DNA from: Corynebacterium uropygiale
Lineage (GTDB): Bacteria > Actinomycetota > Actinomycetes > Mycobacteriales > Mycobacteriaceae
Length of the DNA stretch: 64,000 bases
Assembly: GCF_021568315.1 (NCBI RefSeq)
Contig: NZ_JAKGSI010000004.1
Coordinates: forward strand, 327,164 to 391,163
Direction of reading: 5' to 3'
The translations under genes were made by a program, and so were the position numbers. Positions within the stretch are counted from its first letter, which is position 1. Each line of letters opens with the position of its first letter. Positions 1-8,568 of the stretch are shown here, piece by piece. The notes beneath the pieces are model-generated. The model was not told the DNA's origin, made no database searches, and saw only the letters and a program-made list of their open reading frames with translations.

Positions 1-605
1 TCCGCGCGCAGGGCCTCCTCGCGCCGGCGCTCCCGCAGCGGCCCGGGAGCGGCGACCGCCTCGTGGAGCGCGGGGGCGTCGAGGCCCGTGAGTGCCTCGA
101 CGCGCGACTGCTCGACGGCCTCATCGCGGGACGTTGCGCCCAGGGCGCGCAGTGCGGCGGCCACGAGGTCGGCCGGCTCGGTGGACTCGGGGCGGTCGAG
201 GGAGGGGGCGGGGATCGGCGGATAGAGGCGCCGCACCGCGAGCGGCAGCGCGACCACGACGATGAGGGCAGCGCCCAGCACGGCGAAAACACCAGGCAGA
301 TCCGCGATCACCTGCACCACGGGGAAAAGCATCACGATGACGATCATCCCCGTGCTCCTCGCCGAGGCGCTGGGGTTCTGGTGGAGGCGCTTCCCGAGGG
401 CCCTCATCACCAGCCAGACCAGCGCCACAATCACGACTGCCAGCACAATCTTCACACCCCACGAGGCGAGATGCGGCAGCGCCACCACGTAGAGGTAGAG
501 GAGCACGAGAGCCACGTCGACTATCGCGCGCGAAACCGGGGAGTTGAGAGTGGACCGGCAGCGGGAACTAATCTCCGCGGCAGTCGGGGGCGCCAGGGTC
601 GTCAT
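1..605 (-). CDS. Truncated membrane protein of unknown function
   Basis: This reading frame starts at an ATG (605-603) and stays open to the left edge, so only about 201 codons are seen and the C-terminus is missing. A GGAGGA lies about 12 bases upstream of the ATG. The N-terminal half has three or four hydrophobic stretches (about residues 28-48, 50-66, 85-100 and 105-122) split by a short basic loop. A charged cytoplasmic-looking tail follows from about residue 130. I do not recognise the family. Translation shows no internal stop, and the membrane-protein composition argues that it is real. Function cannot be assigned. Confidence 0.6.
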   Translation of the reverse strand, partial: MTTLAPPTAAEISSRCRSTLNSPVSRAIVDVALVLLYLYVVALPHLASWGVKIVLAVVIVALVWLVMRALGKRLHQNPSASARSTGMIVIVMLFPVVQVIADLPGVFAVLGAALIVVVALPLAVRRLYPPIPAPSLDRPESTEPADLVAAALRALGATSRDEAVEQSRVEALTGLDAPALHEAVAAPGPLRERRREEALRA

Positions 606-678
606 GGGTGGGCTCGTCCTCCGTGTGCTTAGGTGCTTTTGACAATCGATGAGGTCATGCTATCACCCCGGATACGAA

Positions 679-701
679 AGAGCCGGCCAGAAGCCGGCTC
701 T
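679..701 (-). terminator. Rho-independent terminator of the PepSY gene
   Basis: A perfect stem AGAGCCGGC / GCCGGCTCT with a 5-base loop lies just past the stop of the PepSY gene. On the minus strand it is followed by TTTCG. Confidence 0.7.
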
Positions 702-720
702 ACGGGAGGGGAAGGGGGTG

Positions 721-2127
721 CTAGTCAGCGTGGGCGCGGGCGCGCGGGCGCTCGTGGGCTCTCCGCGCGCGGAAATGCTGATAGATCCCGTCGCCCAGGA
801 GGAAGATCACGAGGGTGATCCCGAACAGCGGCGCGATGAGCGAGTAGATCACGCACAGCACGATGAGCATCGGCGGGACGCGACCCCAACCGACCGGCCG
901 GGGCAGGCTCCCCGCGCGGTAGGCGTGCCGGTTGCGGGCGAACCACATGAGCCAGCCCCACACGATCATGGCGCCAAGTCCCAGCGCCAGCAGCGCGAGC
1001 AGCAGCTGGTTCACCCAGCCGAACAGGATGCCCATGTGAGCGTTGATCAGCCACTCGGCCATCTTGGCCATGATGGGCCAGTCGGACCAGCGGACCTCGT
1101 CGACCACCGACCCGGTGGCGCCATCGACGGTGATCGTGTTCATGTCGGTCCGCCACTCCTGGCGGGCCTCCTTCACCGTCCAGGCTTCGCCCTCGCCCTC
1201 GGGCGGGGTGAGGATGAGCTTGCCGTCGAGTCCCTCCGCGCGCGCGGTGTCGAGGACGCGGTCGGCCTGCTCCCAGGCGGGGGAGGCGGGGGAGGCGCCG
1301 TCGGCGGCGGGGGCGGCCGGGGATGCCGGGGCGGAGATGGTGGTCTCCGGCTTCGGGGCGATCCAGTTGAGGTGCTCGCGGGCGGTGGCGATGTTCGCCC
1401 CCGCCACCGACGACCACGTCAGCCCGGTTGCGGTGAGGAAGAGCAGCCCCAGCGCGACGACCACCCCGACCCACGCGTGGTTCCGCATGAGGCGGCCGCG
1501 GCGGGTCGTGGAGTGGTTGCGCTTGCGCCGGCAGCGGTCCCACCAGAGCCACAGCCCGCCGATCGTCAGCGCGCCCATCCAGCTGGCCGCGGCCTCGCTG
1601 TAGAGGCGGCCAGGCTCACCGAGCCACAGCCGGCGGTGCCCCTCCGACAGCCACGCGCGGAACGGCAGGGCGTCCGAGGAGCCGTACTGGACCTCGTCGC
1701 CGCGCACGGAGCCATCGCCCGGGTCGACGAACACCGCGTGCTTATACGACTTGCTGATCAGCGAGGGGTCGTTGAAGAGGACGCGCGTGGTGTGGGCCGC
1801 GTCGCCGGCGACCTCCACCGCGTCGGCCTCATCCCCCGGGCGCGCCTTCTCCGCGGCGCGCACCTGGTCTGCGATGGGCAGCGGCGCCACGCCCTGCGCC
1901 GCCACCGGCGCGGACATCTGCTCGTGGTAGACGGCCTTCTCCAACGAGGGTGCGAGCGCGTAGAGGAAACCCGTCAGGGTTGCGACGAACAGCAAGGGCG
2001 CGATGAAGATCCCCGCGATGACGTGGATCCTGTGCATGGTCGCGCGCCAGGACGGGGCGCCGCCCCGGCGCGGGGGCTGGTCTGTTTCTGGTTGAATCTC
2101 GGAAGATTCCGGGCTGATGACACTCAT
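721..2127 (-). CDS. PepSY-TM membrane protein, possible ferrisiderophore reductase
   Basis: This is an integral membrane protein of 468 residues with the PepSY-associated TM layout. A helix near the N-terminus (H-R-I-H-V-I-A-G start) is followed by a large extracytoplasmic loop with PepSY-like segments, then three or four further helices. Histidines at helix starts (MHRIHV, MRNHAWVG, INAHMG) match the pattern expected for heme ligands in this family. PepSY-TM proteins such as FoxB and PiuB are linked to reduction or uptake of ferrisiderophores; assigning that role here is inference from the nearby siderophore locus. I chose ATG 2127; a TTG 39 bases upstream is less likely. Neither start has a clear Shine-Dalgarno. 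The gene ends at a good terminator. Confidence 0.75.
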   Translation of the reverse strand: MSVISPESSEIQPETDQPPRRGGAPSWRATMHRIHVIAGIFIAPLLFVATLTGFLYALAPSLEKAVYHEQMSAPVAAQGVAPLPIADQVRAAEKARPGDEADAVEVAGDAAHTTRVLFNDPSLISKSYKHAVFVDPGDGSVRGDEVQYGSSDALPFRAWLSEGHRRLWLGEPGRLYSEAAASWMGALTIGGLWLWWDRCRRKRNHSTTRRGRLMRNHAWVGVVVALGLLFLTATGLTWSSVAGANIATAREHLNWIAPKPETTISAPASPAAPAADGASPASPAWEQADRVLDTARAEGLDGKLILTPPEGEGEAWTVKEARQEWRTDMNTITVDGATGSVVDEVRWSDWPIMAKMAEWLINAHMGILFGWVNQLLLALLALGLGAMIVWGWLMWFARNRHAYRAGSLPRPVGWGRVPPMLIVLCVIYSLIAPLFGITLVIFLLGDGIYQHFRARRAHERPRARAHAD

Positions 2128-2246
2128 GTCCCAGTGGTCGGAACGATAGTGAGAAAAGTTCCGCAATATTTATAGATTTCTTCCCTTAGGATTTGTTGCT
2201 ACAGTGACCACTGATAAGTGTGTGGCACAAGTGGAAGAAGTGACAT

Positions 2247-3035
2247 ATGGGCATGATGGACAAGAAGCTCCACTCTCAACTCTCGCGGCGGTCCCTTCTC
2301 CGCGCGGGGGCGACGATCGCGGCGGCCGGCGCCGTGGGCGCGACGGGGATTGCGCGCGCGGAGGAAGCCGGGCGCCCCGTCCTCGGGACGGTGCTGGACT
2401 ACGCGACGGGCGTCCCGAGCGCCGCCGCCGTGAAGCAGGCGGGCCACCTGGGCGCGGTGCGCTACGTGACGCGGCCGCTGCCGGGCAACGAGTCCTGGGT
2501 GCTGGGGAAGCCGGTCAAGCTCAAGGAGACGGCGGACTTCGCCGCGCACGGGTTGAAGGTCGCGAGCGTCTACGAGTCCAACGCGGGCGAGAAGGCCGAC
2601 TGGGCGCAGGGCATGGCGGGCGCAGCCAAGCACGTCCCGCAGGCCGTCGAGCTCCACCTCGCTGCGGGCGGGCCCACGGGGCGGCCGATCTACGTCGGCA
2701 TCGATGACAACCCCACCCAGGAGCAGTACACCTCGCAGATCCGTCCGTACCTCACGACGTTCGGGAAGGCCCTCGAGGCCGTGGGGCTGCAGCTCGGGGT
2801 GTACGCCAACTACCCGACAATCGAGTGGGTCCTCGCCGACGGCCTGTGCGAGTTCTTCTGGCAGCACGACTGGGGCTCCGGCGGCCGCATCCACCCGAAG
2901 GCCCAGATCCACCAGGTGGGCGGGTGGCAGACGACGGTGGACGGGGTGACCGTCGACATCAACAACGTCTACGCCGAGGACTGGGGCCAGTGGACCCCGG
3001 GCGGCGACATCGTGAGCGGGCTGCTGGGCAAGTAA
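2247..3035 (+). CDS. Tat-exported DUF1906 (Rv2525c-like) protein
   Basis: This 262-residue protein starts with a twin-arginine signal (SRRSLLRAG, residues 14-22, then an Ala-rich core and a cut near ARA). The mature part opens with LDYATGVPSAAAVKQAG, the usual start of the DUF1906 glycoside-hydrolase-like fold. Rv2525c of Mycobacterium tuberculosis is the known relative; it is Tat-exported and linked to the cell envelope, but its substrate is not established. GGAAGAAG lies 8-15 bases upstream of ATG 2247. The gene is divergent from the PepSY gene and ends before a palindromic terminator. Family assignment is fairly sure and the activity is unknown. Confidence 0.75.
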   Translation: MGMMDKKLHSQLSRRSLLRAGATIAAAGAVGATGIARAEEAGRPVLGTVLDYATGVPSAAAVKQAGHLGAVRYVTRPLPGNESWVLGKPVKLKETADFAAHGLKVASVYESNAGEKADWAQGMAGAAKHVPQAVELHLAAGGPTGRPIYVGIDDNPTQEQYTSQIRPYLTTFGKALEAVGLQLGVYANYPTIEWVLADGLCEFFWQHDWGSGGRIHPKAQIHQVGGWQTTVDGVTVDINNVYAEDWGQWTPGGDIVSGLLGK

Positions 3036-3059
3036 GAGGCCGCGCAGCCGCCCGCAGGA

Positions 3060-3098
3060 GCTGGGAAAAGAGCACCCCCTGCACTTTTCCCAGCTTTT
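3060..3098 (+). terminator. Palindromic terminator, copy 1 of a 35-bp repeat
   Basis: GCTGGGAAAAG pairs with CTTTTCCCAGC around AGCA-CCCCC-TGCA, and TTTT follows. It terminates the DUF1906 gene. The same palindrome recurs at 3717-3746 and, inside the NRPS gene, at 19001-19034. Confidence 0.75.
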
Positions 3099-3127
3099 GC
3101 GCGCGGCGAACCTGCTAGCGTGTGCTC

Positions 3128-3718
3128 ATGACTCAGAAGGGGGCCCTGAGGATTATCGGGGATATTGCGTCAGTGCAGTGGGGACTCATCACCGCTGCCC
3201 AAGCCCGCGCCCGCGGCATCGAGGGGTACACGCTCCAGCGGCTCACCGCGCGCGGAGTGCTCCATCGGGTACGGCACGGGGTGTACGCGATCGTCGGCAC
3301 ACCCGACGACGACGCCCGCCGCATCCGCGCCGAGTGGCTCGCCGTCGCGGGCGGGGAGGAGCCCGGGGCGCCGTGGCGGGCGGACACGGTGGCGGCGGTG
3401 GTGGGGTGGGAGTCGGCGGCGGTGATGCACAACATCGGGGCGATGCCCCTGCGCGCGGTGACGCTCTACGTCCGGCGTCGGCGGCAAAGCAGCCGGGCGG
3501 GGGTGAAGTTCCGGACGGCGCCGCTCGCGCGCGCAGAGATCTGTGACATCGACGGCCTGCCCGTCACCACCGCTCTGCGCACGCTCAGCGATCTGTGGAA
3601 TCCCCGGGTCGTGCCGAGACAGTTCACCAACATGTTCCTCGACGCGGAGGCCCAGGGTCTGCTCACCGTGGAGGATCTCGGGGCGGTGTTGGGCATCGAC
3701 CCCGAGCTACTGCTGTAA
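3128..3718 (+). CDS. Orphan AbiEi-like antitoxin-domain protein
   Basis: The protein has 196 residues. Its N-terminus reads as a winged-helix AbiEi-type domain (GLITAAQARARGI, then L-RLTARGVLHRVRHGVYAI), which is followed by a C-terminal region of the same superfamily. In type IV AbiE systems the antitoxin represses its own promoter and a nucleotidyltransferase toxin lies next to it. No such toxin is present here; the next gene is convergent and unrelated. I chose ATG 3128 over GTG 3122; there is no clear ribosome site. The gene is bracketed by two copies of the same palindrome, which may be terminators, DNA targets or both. A solitary regulator is the most likely role. Confidence 0.7.
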   Translation: MTQKGALRIIGDIASVQWGLITAAQARARGIEGYTLQRLTARGVLHRVRHGVYAIVGTPDDDARRIRAEWLAVAGGEEPGAPWRADTVAAVVGWESAAVMHNIGAMPLRAVTLYVRRRRQSSRAGVKFRTAPLARAEICDIDGLPVTTALRTLSDLWNPRVVPRQFTNMFLDAEAQGLLTVEDLGAVLGIDPELLL

Positions 3719-3746
3719 AAAGAGCACCCCCTGCTCTTTTCCCAGC
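3717..3746. terminator. Bidirectional palindromic terminator, copy 2
   Basis: AAAAGAGCA / TGCTCTTTT pair around CCCCC, overlapping the TAA stop of the AbiEi-like gene and followed by CCCAGC. It lies between convergent genes and can serve both. It is nearly the same as 3060-3094. Confidence 0.7.
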
Positions 3747-3747
3747 A

Positions 3748-4611
3748 TCAACGGCCGTGTGCGCGGGGGCTCCGGCGCGACAGCTCGCCGCCCTCTCCGC
3801 CCTCGCCGTGCTCCTCTTTGAACTTCTCCGACTTCGAGTGATTCCTCAGCGCCATCACCCCCGCGACCACCCCAAGGAGGAGCGGCAGCCAGATCTTTTC
3901 GTACTCAAACAGCCACTCCACCCACCACGGCATGGCCGGGAGGGTGGGCGCGGGGATCGTCGGAACCCAGATGTCCACCTGCGGGAGGACGGGCAGCCAG
4001 ATCTCGGGCGGGGCGGGGATGTCGGGGAAGTCGGGCAGGTCAGGGAGCCAGCGCTCCAGCCACTCCAGGATGCGGCGGACAAACGGCCCGAGCAGCAGCA
4101 CCGCCACCGCCCACCCGCTGCGCCGCAGCCCCGAGAGCATGGGGAAGCCCACGCGCGCGAGGGCGGATGACTGCCGACGCCGCCAATGCCGCTCCCCCAG
4201 GCTCCCCGCCGGCGGCTCCCACTCCACGGTGTCTTTGCCCTCGCGGAAGCGGACCTCGAGGAGGCGGTGGTCCCAGCTGCGCTCGACCACGCAGCCGCGC
4301 TGCCCGAGAAGGGGAGTCTCGGAGGTGAACTCGTCGAGGGGTTGCGGGGTGAGCGGGAGGCTGCGCCGGGGGACGTCGTCCATGCGCGCGATGGGCTGGC
4401 CCTCGTGGAGGACCTGGACGCGCAGGTGCGGGTTGGCGCGCCAGTGGCGGAAGCGCGCGCGGAGGGAGGCGTCGGCGGGTGGGAGGCCCGGCTCCGCGGG
4501 GGCGTCGTCCTCGCCCGGCCACTCCGGGTGGAGGGCGCGGAACTCGGCGTCGTAGCCGCACTGCAGTTCGTAGAGTCCGTGCTCGGGGTGGTGGAAGGAC
4601 CACGTTTCCAT
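3748..4611 (-). CDS. Unknown protein with proline-rich, membrane-linked C-terminal half
   Basis: This is a 287-residue product starting METWSFHHPEHG. The first 170 residues look soluble and charged. Residues about 190-205 form a hydrophobic stretch, then comes a striking Leu-Pro-rich segment (PDLPDFPDIPAPPEIWLP and on to about residue 255), a second hydrophobic helix (IWLPLLLGVVAGVMAL) and a charged tail rich in Glu and Gly. The ATG shares one base with the stop of the upstream gene (TGATG), so translation is probably coupled. I do not recognise the family. The Pro-rich loop between two helices suggests an extracytoplasmic spacer, which is inference. Confidence 0.65.
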   Translation of the reverse strand: METWSFHHPEHGLYELQCGYDAEFRALHPEWPGEDDAPAEPGLPPADASLRARFRHWRANPHLRVQVLHEGQPIARMDDVPRRSLPLTPQPLDEFTSETPLLGQRGCVVERSWDHRLLEVRFREGKDTVEWEPPAGSLGERHWRRRQSSALARVGFPMLSGLRRSGWAVAVLLLGPFVRRILEWLERWLPDLPDFPDIPAPPEIWLPVLPQVDIWVPTIPAPTLPAMPWWVEWLFEYEKIWLPLLLGVVAGVMALRNHSKSEKFKEEHGEGGEGGELSRRSPRAHGR

Positions 4612-4952
4612 CAGCGGTCCCCCAGCTTTCCGCCCAGCAGTGCGAGCCCGAGCACCGGGAAAGCGTAGAGGGCGGCGCCCTCCGGGTAGTAGAGGGCCGC
4701 GCTGAGCCAGAAGACCAGCGCCATCATGGAGGGGAAGCTCCAGGTGAAGCGGAACTGGCGGGCGTCGAGCCACCCCCATGCGAGGGCGCCCAGGAGCATC
4801 GCGGCGAGGATGGTCCAGCCCGCCGTCGCGCGCGCGAAGAAAGCGTGGCAGAGGAGGGGCAGCACAAGGACGTAGAGGGCCATCGCGGGTGGGAGCCACC
4901 ATTGCCTCGGGGTGCGGTCGGCGCGGTCGGCGCTCTCGCTCGGGGATGCCAT
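4611..4952 (-). CDS. Small four-helix membrane protein of unknown function
   Basis: The product has 113 residues and about four hydrophobic helices (MALYVLVLPLLCHAFF, WTILAAMLLGALAWGWL, FPSMMALVFWLSAALYY, AALYAFPVLGLALLGG) after a short charged N-terminus. It is the first gene of a two-gene unit with the proline-rich protein; the coding regions overlap by one base. It is divergent from the ABC exporter genes, with 77 bases between starts. No family is recognised. The two proteins may form a membrane complex. Confidence 0.65.
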   Translation of the reverse strand: MASPSESADRADRTPRQWWLPPAMALYVLVLPLLCHAFFARATAGWTILAAMLLGALAWGWLDARQFRFTWSFPSMMALVFWLSAALYYPEGAALYAFPVLGLALLGGKLGDR

Positions 4953-4995
4953 GAAAGCAATGCTAATGAACCCCCGCCCCGAAATAAACCGTGAA

Positions 4996-5023
4996 TTGCT
5001 TTCCTTTTGAGTATGGCTATCCT
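4996..5023 (+). promoter_or_regulatory. Putative promoter of the ABC exporter genes (leaderless)
   Basis: TTGCTT (4996-5001) and TATCCT (5018-5023) are 16 bases apart. The ATG at 5030 lies six bases past the -10, so the mRNA would begin at or near the start codon. No Shine-Dalgarno is visible. A poor DtxR-like match (5012-5030) overlaps the -10. Confidence 0.35.
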
Positions 5024-5029
5024 TAAATC

Positions 5030-6850
5030 ATGAGTGTGAGTCCCGATTCCCGTTCGGCACAGCAATCGCCCCTCGGCGCCGCGCCCGCCGAGGCCCCCGG
5101 CTCCCCTCCCGCGCAGGAGGAGATGAGCACGGACTGGGCGGCGCTGGGTCGGATTCTTCAGCCGGTGCGCTCGCAGATGATTCTCGCGTTCGCCCTCGTG
5201 TTTGTGAGTTCCGCGATTCGGCTGCTGCCGGTCGTCGCGATCTCGGAGATCGCCCTCCACTACGGGGAGCTCAGCACCCGGGGGGTGTACGGGTGGGTGA
5301 TCGCCGCCGCGGTGGGGCTGGTTCTCGGGCAGCTCGTGTACATGATGGTGACCGGGTGGTGCCACAGAATCGAGGCGCAGTTTCGGGGGGCTCTCCGCGC
5401 GCGGGTGATTCGTCACCTGTCGCGGGTGCCGCTCGGCTGGTTCTCGTCGACAAACTCCGGCACCGTGAAGAAGACGGTCTCGGAGGATGTGGCGACCCTG
5501 CACGCCATCGTCGCGCACTCCCCGAGCGACGCCGCCTCCGCGCTGGCCCTCCCCGTCACGAGCATCGTGCTCCTGTTCTGGTATGACTGGCGCTTCGCGA
5601 TCGGGATCCTGCTGTGGCTCGTGCTCGTGCTCGGGGTGTTCAAGCTGCTCAGCTCCTCCTCCATGCGCGAGGCGACGGAGCAGTACATGACCGCGCAGTC
5701 GCGGATGTCGCAGGCGCTCATCGAGCTCGTCCAGGGCATCGCGGTGGTGAAGAACTTTGGGGTCACCTCCTCGACGGGCGTCTTCTCCCGCTATGAGTCC
5801 ACGCTGAAGCACTTCCTCACCTGGACGCGCCGGTGGATGCTGACCACCGGCCGCCCGCAGAGCACCATGCTCGCGCTCTTCTTCCCCACCGGGATGCTCG
5901 CGCCGGTGGTGGGGCTCGCCTGGGCACTGTCCGCGTGGGGCGGGAACGAGCCGACCCGCCTCGTGCCGCTCATCGTCATCGGGTTGGGGCTGACGACGGG
6001 GATCATCACCCTCGTCCCACTGGCCGGCCTCATCGCGCAGGGCGGGGAGGCTGCAAAACGCCTCGACGAGGTCCTGCAGTCCCCCGCCCTGGAGGTCTCC
6101 GACACCCCCGTCGCCCTCCCCGACGGCCCCCTCGACATCCGCTTCGAGAACGTGACCTTCGGTTATCACCCCGAGCACCCCGTCATCCGGGACCTCAGCG
6201 TGGAGATCCCGGCCGGCAGCGTCACGGCGCTCGTCGGCCCCTCCGGCTCGGGGAAGTCCACGCTGACGCGCCTGGTGGCGCGCTTCTACGACCCCCAGCA
6301 GGGGCGCGTCCTGCTGGGAGGCGTCGACGTCCGGGAGGCCGATGACACGGACGTGCTCGCGCACCTCGCGATCGTGGAGCAGAGCATCGGCGTCATCCAC
6401 GGCACGGCGCGGGAGAACATCGCCCTCGGACTGCCCGACGCCAGCGAAGCCGACATCATCCGCGCCGCCCAGGCCGCCCGCATCCACGAGCGCATCCTCG
6501 CCCTCCCGGAGGGCTATGACACGATGCTCGGCGAGGGCGGCGCCTACCTCTCCGGCGGCGAGCGCCAGCGCATCACCCTGGCCCGTGCCTTCCTGCGCGA
6601 CGCCCCGGTGCTCCTCCTCGACGAGGCCACCGCCTACGCCGACCCCCACTCCGAGCGCGACATCCAGCTCGCCCTCGCCGACCTCGCGCGCGGCCGCACC
6701 GTCCTCGTCATCGCGCACCGCCTGAGCACCGTCACGGGCGTGGACCGCATCCTCGTGATCGACGACGGCCGCATCGCCGAATCCGGCACCCACGACGAAC
6801 TCCTCGCCGCCGGCGGCCTGTACTCCACCCTCTGGGAGGCCCAGCAATGA
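5030..6850 (+). CDS. ABC exporter-fold half-transporter, IrtA/YbtP-like subunit
   Basis: This 606-residue protein fuses a type-I exporter membrane domain (about residues 50-340, six predicted helices) to an ATPase domain. Walker A is GPSGSGKST at about 403, the signature is LSGGERQ, Walker B is VLLLDEAT and the H-loop is AHRLST, so it looks catalytically competent. It has an Ala/Pro-rich N-terminal extension of about 40 residues and no siderophore-interacting reductase domain. The next gene overlaps by 4 bases and encodes the partner half. IrtAB of mycobacteria and YbtPQ of Yersinia share this exporter fold yet import siderophores. Given the siderophore locus 2 kb away, import or export of siderophore is plausible but inferred. 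Confidence 0.85.
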   Translation: MSVSPDSRSAQQSPLGAAPAEAPGSPPAQEEMSTDWAALGRILQPVRSQMILAFALVFVSSAIRLLPVVAISEIALHYGELSTRGVYGWVIAAAVGLVLGQLVYMMVTGWCHRIEAQFRGALRARVIRHLSRVPLGWFSSTNSGTVKKTVSEDVATLHAIVAHSPSDAASALALPVTSIVLLFWYDWRFAIGILLWLVLVLGVFKLLSSSSMREATEQYMTAQSRMSQALIELVQGIAVVKNFGVTSSTGVFSRYESTLKHFLTWTRRWMLTTGRPQSTMLALFFPTGMLAPVVGLAWALSAWGGNEPTRLVPLIVIGLGLTTGIITLVPLAGLIAQGGEAAKRLDEVLQSPALEVSDTPVALPDGPLDIRFENVTFGYHPEHPVIRDLSVEIPAGSVTALVGPSGSGKSTLTRLVARFYDPQQGRVLLGGVDVREADDTDVLAHLAIVEQSIGVIHGTARENIALGLPDASEADIIRAAQAARIHERILALPEGYDTMLGEGGAYLSGGERQRITLARAFLRDAPVLLLDEATAYADPHSERDIQLALADLARGRTVLVIAHRLSTVTGVDRILVIDDGRIAESGTHDELLAAGGLYSTLWEAQQ

Positions 6851-8568
6851 TGACCTTTATCCGCACCTACGAAGCCCTCTTCACCCGCCCGACCCGGCTG
6901 CGCTCGCTCCTCGGCTGGTACACCCTCTCGGCGGTCCTCCAGGGCGTCGCCTACATCCTGTTCATCCCAGTCCTGCGGAGCCTCTTCGCCGGCGAGGGCG
7001 TGGCCCTGTGGTTCCTCCTCATGCTGCTCGTCGCCATCGGCGCGCTCGTCCTCTTCACGCTCACCATCCGCTCCTCCTACATGCTCTACCTCGATGACCT
7101 CCTCGACCTTACGGAGGCCATCGGGGACCGCACGGTCCAGCTGCCCCTCGGATGGTTCGACGACCGCAGCACCTCCCGCATCAACCAGGCGGTCCTCGCG
7201 GACATGGACATGCTGGGACGGGTGCCGCCGATCATCGCGCCGAACATCATCAACGCGACGGTGATCCCCCTCATCATCACCATCACCATGTTCTTCTTCG
7301 ATTGGCGGATGGGCCTCGCCCTCGCCATCGCGATCCCGATCCTCGTCATCCTCGTCCGCTGGCTGGGCCGCGTTTCCCGCGTCGCGGCCGCCCGCGAGAC
7401 CGATGCCCTCGAGGCCGTCGGCGCGCGCGTCCTCGAGTTCGCCTCCCTGCAGTCGGTTCTCCGCGCGGGCGGAGGAAGCCGCGGCACGGACACGGTGCTC
7501 GCCTCCATCGAGGAGGCCGCGACGGAAAACCAGGCCTCCCTCGACCACCGCGGCCGGCCCATCAACCTCTCCTTCATCGTCACCCACGCGGCCCTCGTCC
7601 TCGCGCTGGTCCTCGGGGTGCACGCCGCGCTCGGCGGCGAGCTGGAATGGCCGATCTTCCTCGCCCTCGCGATGTTCTGTCTCCTCCTCGCGCAGCCCCT
7701 CGCCCTCCTGCCGCCACACATTTCCGGCATGAGCGACGCCCAACGCTCCGTCGACCGCGTCGGCTCCATCCTCCACGCCCCGGTCCTCCCCGAGCCGGCC
7801 ACCCCCGCCGAGCCCGAGGGCTACGACATCGCCCTCCACGACGTGAGCTTCGGGTACGACGACGCCCACCCCGTTCTCCAGCACCTCAACCTCGAGTTCC
7901 CGCAGAACAGCGTCACGGCCCTCGTCGGCCCCTCTGGCTGCGGAAAGTCAACGATCCTGTCGCTCATCGCGCGCTTCTACGACGTGGACGGCGGGGCCAT
8001 CACGGTCGGCGGGCGGGACATCCGGGAGATCGGCACCGCCCGGCTCATGCGGGACACCGCGATGGTCTTCCAGGACGTCTACCTCTTCGAGGGCAGCATC
8101 GCGGAGAACGTGCGGCTCGGGCGCCCCGAGGCCACCCAGGAGGAGCTCGAGGCCGCCGCCCGGCGCGCTCGCCTCGACGAGGTCATCAAACGGCTCCCCG
8201 AGGGCTGGGACACGCCCGTCGGCGAGGGCGGCAACCAGCTCTCCGGCGGGGAGAAGCAGCGCGTGGCGATCGCGCGGGCCTTCCTCAAGGACAGCCCGAT
8301 CCTCCTGCTCGACGAGGTGACCTCCTCCCTCGACGGCGCCAACGAAGCGGCCGTGAGCTCCGCGATCCGCGAACTCGCTGAGGGCCGCACCACCATCATG
8401 ATCGCCCACCGGCTCTCCACGGTCACGCACGCGACGAGCATCGTCGTCTTCAGCGAGACGGGGCGCATCGAGGACCGCGGCACCCACGAGGAGCTCAGCG
8501 CCCGCTCCGGGACGTACAGCCAGTTCATCGCCGAGCAGCGCGCCGGCGCGAACTGGAAGCTGGCCTAA
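6847..8568 (+). CDS. ABC exporter-fold half-transporter, IrtB/YbtQ-like subunit
   Basis: The 573-residue partner half has a membrane domain (about residues 1-300) and an ATPase domain. Walker A is GPSGCGKST at about 361, the Q-loop is VFQD, the signature is LSGGEKQ, Walker B is ILLLDEVTS and the H-loop is AHRLST. The start ATG overlaps the end of the first half by four bases (ATGA), a sign of coupled translation and heterodimer formation. Neither half shows a degenerate ATP site, unlike many bacterial heterodimeric exporters. The membrane domain carries a notable HAALGGELEWPIF segment. The substrate is inferred from context only; a lipid or peptide exporter is the main alternative. Confidence 0.85.
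   Translation: MMTFIRTYEALFTRPTRLRSLLGWYTLSAVLQGVAYILFIPVLRSLFAGEGVALWFLLMLLVAIGALVLFTLTIRSSYMLYLDDLLDLTEAIGDRTVQLPLGWFDDRSTSRINQAVLADMDMLGRVPPIIAPNIINATVIPLIITITMFFFDWRMGLALAIAIPILVILVRWLGRVSRVAAARETDALEAVGARVLEFASLQSVLRAGGGSRGTDTVLASIEEAATENQASLDHRGRPINLSFIVTHAALVLALVLGVHAALGGELEWPIFLALAMFCLLLAQPLALLPPHISGMSDAQRSVDRVGSILHAPVLPEPATPAEPEGYDIALHDVSFGYDDAHPVLQHLNLEFPQNSVTALVGPSGCGKSTILSLIARFYDVDGGAITVGGRDIREIGTARLMRDTAMVFQDVYLFEGSIAENVRLGRPEATQEELEAAARRARLDEVIKRLPEGWDTPVGEGGNQLSGGEKQRVAIARAFLKDSPILLLDEVTSSLDGANEAAVSSAIRELAEGRTTIMIAHRLSTVTHATSIVVFSETGRIEDRGTHEELSARSGTYSQFIAEQRAGANWKLA

Noticed and set aside
2160..2200. TTAGGATTTGTTGCTAC as a DtxR box between the PepSY and DUF1906 genes
   Set aside because: Only the first five bases of the half-site agree; the rest does not match.
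5012..5030. Possible DtxR box at the ABC exporter promoter
   Set aside because: Only about 12 of 19 positions match and the conserved AGGTTAGCCT core is broken, so it is not listed as an operator.
4724..6847. 707-codon antisense frame over the ABC exporter gene
   Set aside because: The sense strand has Walker A, signature and Walker B motifs; the antisense product is low in complexity.
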